Shown here: positions 1 through 7,858 of the stretch, piece after piece
Position numbering within the stretch: position 1 is the first letter of the stretch
Layout: the number at the start of each line of letters is the position of its first letter
From: a bacterium
GTDB lineage: Bacteria > Auribacterota > UBA3054
DNA: 64,000 nucleotides
NCBI GenBank assembly: GCA_017557885.1
Contig: JAFYXV010000004.1
Coordinates: 96,552-160,551 of the forward strand
Reading direction: 5' to 3'
Made by a program: the position numbers and the translations under genes
The notes under the pieces: generated by a model
What the model was told of the DNA's origin: nothing
What the model saw: the letters and a program-made list of their open reading frames with translations, nothing else
Database searches by the model: none

Positions 1-2823
1 CCCACGCTCGGCGGACAGACTGCTTTGAACCTGGCCATGGAACTGGCCAGATCCGGCGTCTTGGAAAAATATAAAGTCGAAATGATCGGCGCCGATGACA
101 AGGCCATCGACCGCGCCGAGGACAGGGATCTCTTCAAGAAAGCCATGCAGGAACTCGATCTGGACATGCCGAAAAGCGGCTGCGCCCACGATCTGGAAGA
201 GGTGAAAGCGGTCGCCAAAGAGATCGGCACCTGGCCTCTTATCATAAGGCCGGCCTTCACCCTGGGCGGAACCGGCGGAGGCATCGCCCACGACGAAAAG
301 GAGCTTTTGGAAATTGCCGGAGCCGGGCTGGACGCCTCCCTTAAAAGCGAAGTGCTGATAGAGGAATCCCTGATCGGCTGGAAAGAATATGAGATGGAAG
401 TCATGCGCGACAAGGCCGGCAACGCCGTCATCGTCTGCTCCATCGAGAACTTAGACCCCATGGGCGTGCACACCGGCGACTCCATTACCGTAGCGCCGGC
501 TATCACTCTGACCGATAGGGAATACCAGGCAATGCGCGACGATTCCATCAGGGTCTTGGAAAAGATCGGCATCGCCACCGGCGGTTCGAACGTCCAGTGG
601 GCTGTTGATCCCAGGAACGGAAGGAGAGTCATCATCGAGATGAACCCCAGGGTGAGCCGCAGCTCCGCCCTGGCCTCCAAAGCCACCGGTTTCCCCATCG
701 CCAAGATCGCCGCGCTCTTAGCCGTCGGCTATACTCTTGACGAATTAAGGAACGACATTACGGAGAAAACCCCCGCCTGCTTCGAGCCGGCCCTGGACTA
801 CTGCGTCGTCAAGATCCCGCGCTTCACCTTCGAAAAATTCCCCGGCGCCGAAACGAAGCTCGGCACCCAGATGCACTCGGTGGGCGAAGTCATGGCCATC
901 GGCAAAACTTTCAAGCAGGCCTACCTCAAGGCCGTGCGTTCCCTGGAAGCGCCTCTTGCCTACCACGACGAGGAAACCTTTGACCCTTGGTTCAAAAACG
1001 AACTTAAGGAACTTAAAGCCTTCCGGGAATTTCTTTCAACTTTTACCCTCGACACCATTCCCACCGACGTTCTATTGCAGGCGAAAGTCATGGGCTTTTC
1101 CGACAAAGAGATCGCCCATGAATTAAAGGCGGAAGAAGCGGATATCAGAGCGAAAAGAAAAGCGCTCACCATTCATCCTGTCTTCGGCGCCGTGGACACC
1201 TGCGCGGGCGAATTCGAAGCCAAGACGCCCTACTACTACTCCTACTATTCCTTTGAAAAGCAGCAGGAACAGCCCATAAAAAAGACCAAGAAACGCATCA
1301 TGGTCCTGGGCGGCGGTCCGAACCGCATCGGCCAGGGGATAGAGTTCGACTGGTGCTGCTGCCACGCGGCCTTCGCCCTAAAAGAAAAGGGCTTCGAAGT
1401 CATCATGCAGAACTCCAACCCGGAGACCGTCTCCACCGACTACGACACTTCCGACAAGCTCTACTTCGAGCCTCTGACCTTCGAGGACGTCATGGAGGTC
1501 TATGAGAAGGAGAATTGCGACGGCATCATCGTCCAGTACGGCGGACAGACGCCCCTTAACCTCGCCGCCAGACTGAAAGCTGCCGGCGCAACGATCGTCG
1601 GCACCACGCCGGAAGACATCGCCTTGGCGGAGGACAGAGATTTCTTCAAGCAACTCGTTTCCGACGTCGGCATGAAGCAGCCTGTGAGCGGCATCGCCCA
1701 CAGCGTAAAGGATGCCGCCAAGATAGCCGAGGAGATCGGCTATCCCGTTCTTGTCCGCCCCAGCTTCGTCTTAGGCGGCCGCGGCATGGCCATCGTCTCC
1801 AATGCCAAGGAACTCGACCGCTACGTAGGGGAGGCGGTCGCCGCCTCCGAAGGCAACTCCATCCTTATCGACAAATTCCTTGAGAACGCCGTGGAATTGG
1901 ACGTGGACTGCATCTCCGACGGAGAGGCCGTCGTCATCGGCGCCATCCTCGAGCATGTGGAAGCCGCCGGCTGCCACTCCGGCGACGCCGCGGCCATCAC
2001 GCCGCCCGTCTCCTTAAAACCGCAGGTCATCAGCGAAATCAGGCGCTACGCCGAGATCTTCGCCAAGCGCTTGAGAGTCGTAGGGCTGATGAACCTTCAG
2101 CTGGCCGTGAAAAACGACGAGCTCTGGATGATCGAGGTGAACCCCAGAGCCTCCCGCACCGTGCCCTTCGTCAGCAAGGCCATAGGCGTACCCTTAGCCG
2201 GCTACGCCGCGCTCTGCATGGTAGGCTACAAACTCAAAGACCTCGGCTTCACGGAAGAAAAAGCTCCCAAATGCTACTGCGTAAAAGAAGCCGTCTTCCC
2301 CTTCATAAAATTCAAAGGCGCCGCTATCGACCTCACTCCCGAGATGCGTTCCACCGGCGAAGTGATGGCCATCGGCTCCGACCCCATGGAAGCCTACTAC
2401 AAAAGCCAGCAGGCCGCCGGCAGCCCGCTTCCCAAAAGCGGCAAGATATTCGTCTCCTTAAAAGACGAGGACAAATTGGACGCTATCCCCCTGGTGCAAA
2501 AATTAGTCGACATGGGTTTCTTCATCTACGCCACTCTTGGCACCTCCACCTGCTTATGGAACCACGGCATCAAGAGTACCGGCGTTTACCGCGTCTCCAA
2601 AGGCCGCCCCAACGCCATCGACTACATCAGGGAAAGAGAGATAGGCTGGGTGGTCAACACCTCCGAATCCGGCATGGAACCCGCTGACGACCACTTCAGG
2701 ATCAGAGCCGAAGCCGTAGCCGCGGGCGTCCCTGTCACCACCACAATAGACGGCCTCCGCTACGCCGTCTCCGCCCTGGAACGAGAACTCGGCGAAGCCG
2801 ACATCCCCGTCCGCAACCTGTAA
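1..2823 (+). CDS. carB: Carbamoyl-phosphate synthase large subunit, 5'-truncated by the window edge
   Basis: Large subunit of carbamoyl-phosphate synthase, which makes carbamoyl phosphate from bicarbonate, ATP and ammonia supplied by CarA, for pyrimidine and arginine synthesis in the cytoplasm. The reading frame is open from base 1 ([10 protein letters not shown]), so roughly the first 90 residues lie outside; 940 residues are visible. Order: first ATP-grasp half (GGTGGGIA loop, then [18 protein letters not shown]), an oligomerisation segment, a second repeat starting near residue 430 ([16 protein letters not shown]), the second ATP-grasp ([15 protein letters not shown]), and a C-terminal MGS-like allosteric domain from about residue 815. 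The two halves show the family's internal duplication. It ends just before a terminator shared with the convergent cassette. Identification is secure. Confidence 0.97.
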   Translation, partial: PTLGGQTALNLAMELARSGVLEKYKVEMIGADDKAIDRAEDRDLFKKAMQELDLDMPKSGCAHDLEEVKAVAKEIGTWPLIIRPAFTLGGTGGGIAHDEKELLEIAGAGLDASLKSEVLIEESLIGWKEYEMEVMRDKAGNAVIVCSIENLDPMGVHTGDSITVAPAITLTDREYQAMRDDSIRVLEKIGIATGGSNVQWAVDPRNGRRVIIEMNPRVSRSSALASKATGFPIAKIAALLAVGYTLDELRNDITEKTPACFEPALDYCVVKIPRFTFEKFPGAETKLGTQMHSVGEVMAIGKTFKQAYLKAVRSLEAPLAYHDEETFDPWFKNELKELKAFREFLSTFTLDTIPTDVLLQAKVMGFSDKEIAHELKAEEADIRAKRKALTIHPVFGAVDTCAGEFEAKTPYYYSYYSFEKQQEQPIKKTKKRIMVLGGGPNRIGQGIEFDWCCCHAAFALKEKGFEVIMQNSNPETVSTDYDTSDKLYFEPLTFEDVMEVYEKENCDGIIVQYGGQTPLNLAARLKAAGATIVGTTPEDIALAEDRDFFKQLVSDVGMKQPVSGIAHSVKDAAKIAEEIGYPVLVRPSFVLGGRGMAIVSNAKELDRYVGEAVAASEGNSILIDKFLENAVELDVDCISDGEAVVIGAILEHVEAAGCHSGDAAAITPPVSLKPQVISEIRRYAEIFAKRLRVVGLMNLQLAVKNDELWMIEVNPRASRTVPFVSKAIGVPLAGYAALCMVGYKLKDLGFTEEKAPKCYCVKEAVFPFIKFKGAAIDLTPEMRSTGEVMAIGSDPMEAYYKSQQAAGSPLPKSGKIFVSLKDEDKLDAIPLVQKLVDMGFFIYATLGTSTCLWNHGIKSTGVYRVSKGRPNAIDYIREREIGWVVNTSESGMEPADDHFRIRAEAVAAGVPVTTTIDGLRYAVSALERELGEADIPVRNL

Positions 2824-2854
2824 ATTCAGCCCAAAAAAACAATCGCAAGAAAAA

Positions 2855-2879
2855 GGGAGCCCCCATGCGGAGGGCTCCC
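2855..2879. terminator. Bidirectional rho-independent terminator between carB and cassette copy 1
   Basis: GGGAGCCC (2855-2862) pairs with GGGCTCCC (2872-2879). Read on the minus strand the stem is followed by TTTTT, so it suits gene C1 best; it can also stop carB. A close relative of this stem and its flank lies after C3 at 20075-20102. Confidence 0.85.
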
Positions 2880-2904
2880 CTTATTCATTCGGTGCTAAAT
2901 CAGC

Positions 2905-5280
2905 TCACCGCTTTCTCATCGCCGCCAAAGCAAGCAAAAGCAAAGCAAGCATCCCAACCGGCTCGGGCACAGCGTATCTGAAATACGGCGTTCCGACGCC
3001 TTCTTCAATATCCCAGATCTCATCGAAATCCCAGCCGACATAGGTTTCCTGCTGCTTCATCTCTTCAGGGCTGACGAAGCCGGTCACGCCCTCAACTCGT
3101 TCTACGCTGTTTGAATTGAAATACGAGTTTTTATACTGCCCTTTGCCAAGATAACTGGTTTCGGTTTCCACATCGGCGTAGCAATTGGAAATCACCGGTA
3201 AACTATCATTGAGGTCGTTAGCCACCAAAGCGTATCTGAAAGATCCTTTCGCGTAGCAATTTACCAAAAGAGAATTATAACTGTAATAAGCCAAACCGGC
3301 AATCATCAATTCAGGATGATCCGAAGTGTTATACATCTCAACGCATGATTCGCTAATAACGCTTTCGTCCATATAACCAACCAATCCTGCATAATTATAC
3401 GTAAGATCAGTTGGAATGTTTCCGTTAAAGCTACATTTGTCCATTGTGGAATTTATTAGCTCATAACATAAGCCTCCGGAGTGATCACAATATGACATAT
3501 AACAATCAGACCTCACGTGACAATTGTATATGGAAGAATAACAGGTCATACCCGAAAGAAAACCAAGTTTAACACTTATTTTAAGATCAATTTCAGCATC
3601 TTCCAAGGATAAATTGCAAATTGTTCCCCCGTCAACATACCCGAACAAACTGGAATGAATAAAAACATAATTATTAGTCGAACGCCAGCCAAGATACAGA
3701 TTTTTAATAGTGTAATTTTGCCCGTCATAAACTCCGGAGAAAGGATGCTGAAGGTAGGAGGGATCTATTCTGTAGCGGTTGCTGAAGAAACCTATAGGAT
3801 TCTTCATGGGCGTTTCGCTCATATCAAAGTCGCAAGTCTGAAGATAATGTCCGTTCAAAGGATATTCGGAATCAAATCCGATGTTGTCCAACTCATCGGG
3901 CTCGGACAAGAATTTAGCAAAATCGCCTTCAATAACGAGATCTTTTGTTACCGCTACTGAGACTTCTTCCGCTGTATCCGTCAGGTCTCTCTTAAAACTA
4001 ACGAAGGTGGTTTTCTGCGGTTCGTCAGGCGTTGCTTTGACAAGCAAATTTTCGCCATAAAGATAATTTGTTTTGTTGGGTTCAAGCGTGATTTCGCCAA
4101 AGGCACAGGCGGGAACATACACTTTATAAGTGTTTTCGCCTAGGAATTTCCAATATGGTGTTGTTTCGCCTTCCTGAATTGACCAAACAGTGTCAAAATC
4201 CCAGTTCCTAAAAGTTGCTTGCTTTTTGATATCCTCAGACGATACGCCCGCTCCAAATTCGGTTCCTTTCATGAGATCAAAATCATAATAAGAACTGAAA
4301 CAAACACAAGTGTTAGTTGTCAAAGCGCAAATACCGCCGACAGTTGGATTCAATGTCATATCAGCGCTGGAAGTGGAATAACATTGCATTATGCCATAGT
4401 CGTTTGTTGTTGCCTGGCCGTATTCTTTGTAGATGTTTTCAATGGCGTTTGCGCAAATGCCACCAATATAGCCGTCTGATTTAACTTTCATATCAGCGTG
4501 GCAGTACCGAATATAAGTTTTGCCATAATTACGTCCACAGATTCCGCCGATATAAGTTTCAGAATTTTTAAAGTACAATTTTTTCTCTATGTAGCCCGAG
4601 GCTTTGCAGTTGATTATGTAGTTATGATCGTTCTGTTCGCTATCATAAATGCACAGTCCAACTATTCCGCCACCACTGTGAGATGCTTTGATTATCCCAA
4701 CGAAAGAGCAATTTATGATTTTTGTTTTTCTAGCTTCGGCGACTATACCGCCGACATCACTGTATCCATGTATGATTCCGCTTACTTGGATATTAGTTAT
4801 CACACTGGCGGAAGCATATGCTGCCAACGCTCCTCCTACCATAGTACTGCCGTTGTAGTAAGACAAATCATTCCCCATGGAAATATCTTCCAAGAAGACA
4901 TTTTTGATCTCAGCGCCTGATAGTTTTTCAAATAGAGCGCAGCCTCTCTGAGAATGCAAACTTTTTATGGAAAAATTCTGCCCGTCCAGCACGCCGCAAA
5001 AACTGTGTTCTTTTCCATCAGAAGAACGTCCGGAATTGCCAATAGCAAGGAATTCTGGTTCCCAAGTTTTTGTTTCGCTTGCGTCAATGTCATTCTCCAA
5101 ACGGAAAACACTTGATTGGCATTCAGCAATATTTTCCCCCATCCAAACCAAGTTTTCAACCTTGGTCAAAAGGTAAGGAGACTCTGCGGTGCCGTCGCCT
5201 TCCGGCTTTATAGCCTCGTTGGCGGCAAAAAGACAATTGGCAGCAAAAGCTAACAAGCAGGTTAAAAGAAGGTTTTTCAT
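2905..5280 (-). CDS. Cassette gene C1: GLUG-type beta-helix surface protein with PEP-CTERM anchor
   Basis: Predicted exported, surface-anchored protein of 791 residues; function unknown. A signal peptide (MKNLLLTCLLAFAANCLFA) decides the start at 5280; longer starts would bury it, and an AAGGA site sits just upstream. Next comes a typical GLUG-protein opening (GTAESPYLLTKVENLVWM), repeated GG-I-C/V-G and N-C-x-A-x-G turns, a central repeat-like segment (Y-x-x-G-E-N then FVSFKRDL), a second turn-rich region, and a PEP-CTERM tail: PEPVGMLALLLLALAAMRKR. Such tails are recognised by exosortases in other bacteria. It lies 4 bases after B1, so translation is probably coupled. Paralogues: C2 and C3. 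An adhesin or sheath role is inference. Confidence 0.8.
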   Translation of the reverse strand: MKNLLLTCLLAFAANCLFAANEAIKPEGDGTAESPYLLTKVENLVWMGENIAECQSSVFRLENDIDASETKTWEPEFLAIGNSGRSSDGKEHSFCGVLDGQNFSIKSLHSQRGCALFEKLSGAEIKNVFLEDISMGNDLSYYNGSTMVGGALAAYASASVITNIQVSGIIHGYSDVGGIVAEARKTKIINCSFVGIIKASHSGGGIVGLCIYDSEQNDHNYIINCKASGYIEKKLYFKNSETYIGGICGRNYGKTYIRYCHADMKVKSDGYIGGICANAIENIYKEYGQATTNDYGIMQCYSTSSADMTLNPTVGGICALTTNTCVCFSSYYDFDLMKGTEFGAGVSSEDIKKQATFRNWDFDTVWSIQEGETTPYWKFLGENTYKVYVPACAFGEITLEPNKTNYLYGENLLVKATPDEPQKTTFVSFKRDLTDTAEEVSVAVTKDLVIEGDFAKFLSEPDELDNIGFDSEYPLNGHYLQTCDFDMSETPMKNPIGFFSNRYRIDPSYLQHPFSGVYDGQNYTIKNLYLGWRSTNNYVFIHSSLFGYVDGGTICNLSLEDAEIDLKISVKLGFLSGMTCYSSIYNCHVRSDCYMSYCDHSGGLCYELINSTMDKCSFNGNIPTDLTYNYAGLVGYMDESVISESCVEMYNTSDHPELMIAGLAYYSYNSLLVNCYAKGSFRYALVANDLNDSLPVISNCYADVETETSYLGKGQYKNSYFNSNSVERVEGVTGFVSPEEMKQQETYVGWDFDEIWDIEEGVGTPYFRYAVPEPVGMLALLLLALAAMRKR

Positions 5281-5284
5281 ATCC

Positions 5285-6223
5285 TTATTCTCCATATTTA
5301 GCCTGGAAAATATCCTCTTCTGTGATATCATCCTTGGCGTTAAGTTTATAGTACCAAAAATTAGAGTTTTTGGTGTTTTCGGCATAGTAACGTTTCGCGT
5401 TGCTTTGCCATTTGTTCATCAACTCTATCACTGATTCTTGAATTGGCAAAACATTAATATCGAATCTTTTCTTTGCGGTATCTAGTGTCTCGCATTCCGG
5501 CAAGGAGAATTTCTCTCCGTTCTCGGAATACCATTTGTTAAAATCGCTGAATCTCCAGTTCCCGCGTCCGGGAGTTTTGTAAACTTCCACGAGTTTTTCA
5601 AGCGTTTTATCGTTTTCCAGCGCCGAAGCCAGATATGGGAAAACGTGATATCCCAGCCCAGTTATTTCGCTGGCGAGCTGATTCAAAACCAATACGCGTG
5701 GTGTATCTCTTTCGTTTTCTTCCTGCCAGCAAGCATACCATTCTGTCCATATGTTTGACATGTACTTCCTGCCTTCGTACCACCAGTAATAATGAAACAG
5801 CGTGGAAGGAATGGTCAAATCGTTTCCTTTGCCGCTAAGCCAAGGGAAGGCTATCGTTCCCAGAGAATCGAATCCGAAGCAAAGCTGCGTCAGCAAAAAA
5901 GCTCTGCGGTCGGCAAATGAAAGGGCCTTGTTTTCAAAGGTCTGCCCGTCGCCTAAACTTTCCACGCGATTGGTTATCTCGCCTCTTTCCAGCAGAGTCA
6001 TGATCAACGGAAGCGCTTCAGAAACCGGAATGGCTTTGAAAGTTTTGCTTTCGCTATTCCAAATATCGATTTTTTCCTTAGGAATCTCCAGTTCTTTGTT
6101 TTGCTTGGCAAAATAAAGAGCGGAGGAATCGTAGAGCAAGTTTAGATATTCTTCGCTGCTAACTGCCGCTAAAATATCCCCTACGCAAATCAGACAAAAA
6201 CAAGCAAATAATATTTTTTTCAT
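5285..6223 (-). CDS. Cassette gene B1: exported protein of unrecognised family
   Basis: 312 residues with a signal peptide (MKKILFACFCLICVGDILA), start supported by AAAGGAGAACGAAA upstream. I do not recognise the family. Shared with B2 (12149) and B3 (16858) are a P-V-S-E-A-L-P motif near residue 65, FGFDS-x-GTIAFPWL-x-G-x-G, the aromatic block WWYEGRKY, WYACWQEE, GLGYHVFPYL, and an invariant end EEDIFQAKYG. The tryptophan/tyrosine-rich core and constant C-terminus suggest a globular domain with a binding or docking tail; no catalytic motif is evident. It starts 12 bases after A1 and ends 4 bases before C1, so the three are almost certainly co-transcribed. Confidence 0.75.
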   Translation of the reverse strand: MKKILFACFCLICVGDILAAVSSEEYLNLLYDSSALYFAKQNKELEIPKEKIDIWNSESKTFKAIPVSEALPLIMTLLERGEITNRVESLGDGQTFENKALSFADRRAFLLTQLCFGFDSLGTIAFPWLSGKGNDLTIPSTLFHYYWWYEGRKYMSNIWTEWYACWQEENERDTPRVLVLNQLASEITGLGYHVFPYLASALENDKTLEKLVEVYKTPGRGNWRFSDFNKWYSENGEKFSLPECETLDTAKKRFDINVLPIQESVIELMNKWQSNAKRYYAENTKNSNFWYYKLNAKDDITEEDIFQAKYGE

Positions 6224-6235
6224 TTTCGTTCTCCT

Positions 6236-7624
6236 TTATTCCTCTTCTAATATTGGGGCGTATTTAACAGGGGTATAAGAATTAATAGGATGTTCAGTGT
6301 AGTAATCCAAAAAGTCTTTCCCGTTATGATTTAAGAAAAAACTATTCTCTAATTTCATTATGAACATATTCCCTATATTACCGTTGCAAGAATCAGATCT
6401 TCTTGCAGCCAATAATCCGCCGTAGAACAAAACGATACTGTCACCTATATTACCAGTTGGATATAAATTTATTGGCCATCTCACATCAGTGTAAAAATCC
6501 GAAGCTCCGCCAAAAGTATAATATGAAGTGTAATATTTCCCGTTAGGATCTAATGCAATAGGACAATTGCTGTCTCCGTATATTACACAATCATCTCTAA
6601 CAATAAAAGGATGTCCAAAGGTATTGCCATAAGGATCTACCGCATATGCAGGAGCGTTATAACTGCCGTCTTGTTCTTCCATATACTCATCCGCCCAATC
6701 GTCGACAACAGAATATTCGCAGTCGATGAGCGCTTGATAACCACTGTTTAACGAGCTTCTCTCGTTATAATTAGGTTGCCTTCCGTGTATATCGGCACAG
6801 GATCGATAGCGAAAGTTAGCAATTTCAACATCGCCGGAAGAAGATTGGCGTCTATAGGTTATCTTTATATTGCCGTTGCCTATTGCCGTTCCCTCCAAGT
6901 ATATGAACTTGTCAAAAATTTTACCCTTTAAATCACCAATCCCACAATAGAGATTTGTCGTTGTCCCGGGATTTGCCATAGGCTTATATAATTGATAAGC
7001 GTTTTTTGTATATAAACGCAAATGACTCGGCATTTCCACTTTTAATCTAATATAATCAACATTCATCCAGCTAGGAGAATGGGATATTTTCAAAGGCAAC
7101 AAATCGTCATCATCAAATCCGTTCTTTTCTCCGAAAAGATAGTCAGGTGTTTCATGCCCTGTATTATCGCTATCGATATTAAAGTGAATATGTCTTGTTA
7201 TGCCGTTGCCATTAGAATAATCATAATCACCGTTATGAATTGTATTTGTTGTTGTCAAAGAAAACGCCGGTTCTCCGACGTTCACCACATAAGAAGCATA
7301 GATATATTTCACCTCGTGAGTTCCATGTTCCTCGTAATGAAGTCTGGCGTTTAGTATGAAAGGTTGGTCTCCAATGTCTAAGAAGACTTCGTAATCCCAA
7401 ATGCTGCTTTTAATATAATCCAATGGATTGCCGTTTAAGTCTGTACAAGTCCAATAATGTCCTTTGGGATTGCCATTCAGATTTCCGCTTACCGCCATAT
7501 AATAGCGAACATTGTAACTGTACTCAGCTATATAGCTCGCCCCGAAAATGTGAAGCACCTTTTCCTCGTTTGACGCCAAAGCGCTCAAAGCTAACAAAAG
7601 AAAAAAGAGTAAGATTTTTTTCAT
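6236..7624 (-). CDS. Cassette gene A1: exported beta-rich protein with acidic domain
   Basis: 462 residues. The start at 7624 gives a clean signal peptide (MKKILLFFLLLALSALAS) 6 bases after AAGGAG; the upstream Met at 7723 is rejected. Features shared with A2 and A3: VL-x-I-x-G-x-x-Y near the N-terminus, Y-x-M-x-x-x-G-x-LNG-x-P-x-G, a block with HFNIDSDN then DDDDLLPLKISHSP followed by FIYLEGTAIGNGNIKITY, then CADIHGRQ, YNAPAYAVD and YYTFGG. The acidic D/N stretch followed by YLEG and an I-K-I-T-Y strand resembles a domain common in secreted bacterial proteins of unknown function. No enzyme motif is seen. First gene of the minus-strand operon. Confidence 0.75.
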   Translation of the reverse strand: MKKILLFFLLLALSALASNEEKVLHIFGASYIAEYSYNVRYYMAVSGNLNGNPKGHYWTCTDLNGNPLDYIKSSIWDYEVFLDIGDQPFILNARLHYEEHGTHEVKYIYASYVVNVGEPAFSLTTTNTIHNGDYDYSNGNGITRHIHFNIDSDNTGHETPDYLFGEKNGFDDDDLLPLKISHSPSWMNVDYIRLKVEMPSHLRLYTKNAYQLYKPMANPGTTTNLYCGIGDLKGKIFDKFIYLEGTAIGNGNIKITYRRQSSSGDVEIANFRYRSCADIHGRQPNYNERSSLNSGYQALIDCEYSVVDDWADEYMEEQDGSYNAPAYAVDPYGNTFGHPFIVRDDCVIYGDSNCPIALDPNGKYYTSYYTFGGASDFYTDVRWPINLYPTGNIGDSIVLFYGGLLAARRSDSCNGNIGNMFIMKLENSFFLNHNGKDFLDYYTEHPINSYTPVKYAPILEEE

Positions 7625-7676
7625 AAATCTCCTTTGATGTTTTGGACAATGGGAAACCATTATTACACAAATAATT

Positions 7677-7705
7677 ATTTTACAATAATTCTTATTCTTA
7701 TGCAA
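7677..7705 (-). promoter_or_regulatory. Promoter for the A1-B1-C1 operon
   Basis: Minus-strand TTGCAT (7700-7705), 17-base spacer, TAAAAT (7677-7682). Predicted start near 7670 leaves a leader of about 45 bases before A1, which carries AAGGAG. Confidence 0.6.
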
Positions 7706-7786
7706 TAAACAGATTTCCGCCATCCTCTGTTTTTAGTAAGAGCTTCTTTGGATAAAGCGCTTAATATAAGAAGCTTATATAAAAAC

Positions 7787-7795
7787 GGGGGGGGG
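7787..7795. repeat. Nine-G homopolymer between divergent promoters
   Basis: A run of nine G in an otherwise AT-rich spacer, 28 bases upstream of the -35 box of the rightward promoter. Just left of it lies an 8-base inverted repeat, AGCTTCTT (7741-7748) and AAGAAGCT (7768-7775), around the palindrome AAGCGCTT (7755-7762). Tracts of this length are slippage-prone; a regulatory role is inference. Confidence 0.6.
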
Positions 7796-7823
7796 TAACG
7801 TTTCCGTTCGTCGCAACCAATTA

Positions 7824-7852
7824 TTGTTTTAAAAACGTGAATATTGTAAAAT
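7824..7852 (+). promoter_or_regulatory. Promoter for the helical-repeat genes and downstream cassettes
   Basis: TTGTTT (7824-7829), 17-base spacer, TAAAAT (7847-7852). The expected transcription start falls at or next to the ATG at 7859, and no Shine-Dalgarno sequence is visible, so the message may be leaderless. Confidence 0.55.
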
Positions 7853-7858
7853 AGACAT

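Larger units (their letters stand above)
2905..7624 (-). repeat. A-B-C cassette, copy 1 (inverted)
   Basis: Three-gene unit A1-B1-C1 read leftward. Gaps are 12 and 4 bases. Its genes pair one-to-one by protein similarity with the units at 10690-15383 and 15412-20049. The similarity with copy 3 continues past the C stop codon into the terminator. Confidence 0.85.

Noticed and set aside
5281-5385. Upstream starts for C1, and similar extensions for A1 (7723), B2 (11999), C2 (13035), YifB (35385) and tmk (50372)
   Set aside because: They place signal peptides or family N-termini inside the chain, or overlap neighbouring genes or promoters; the internal ATGs have ribosome-binding sites.
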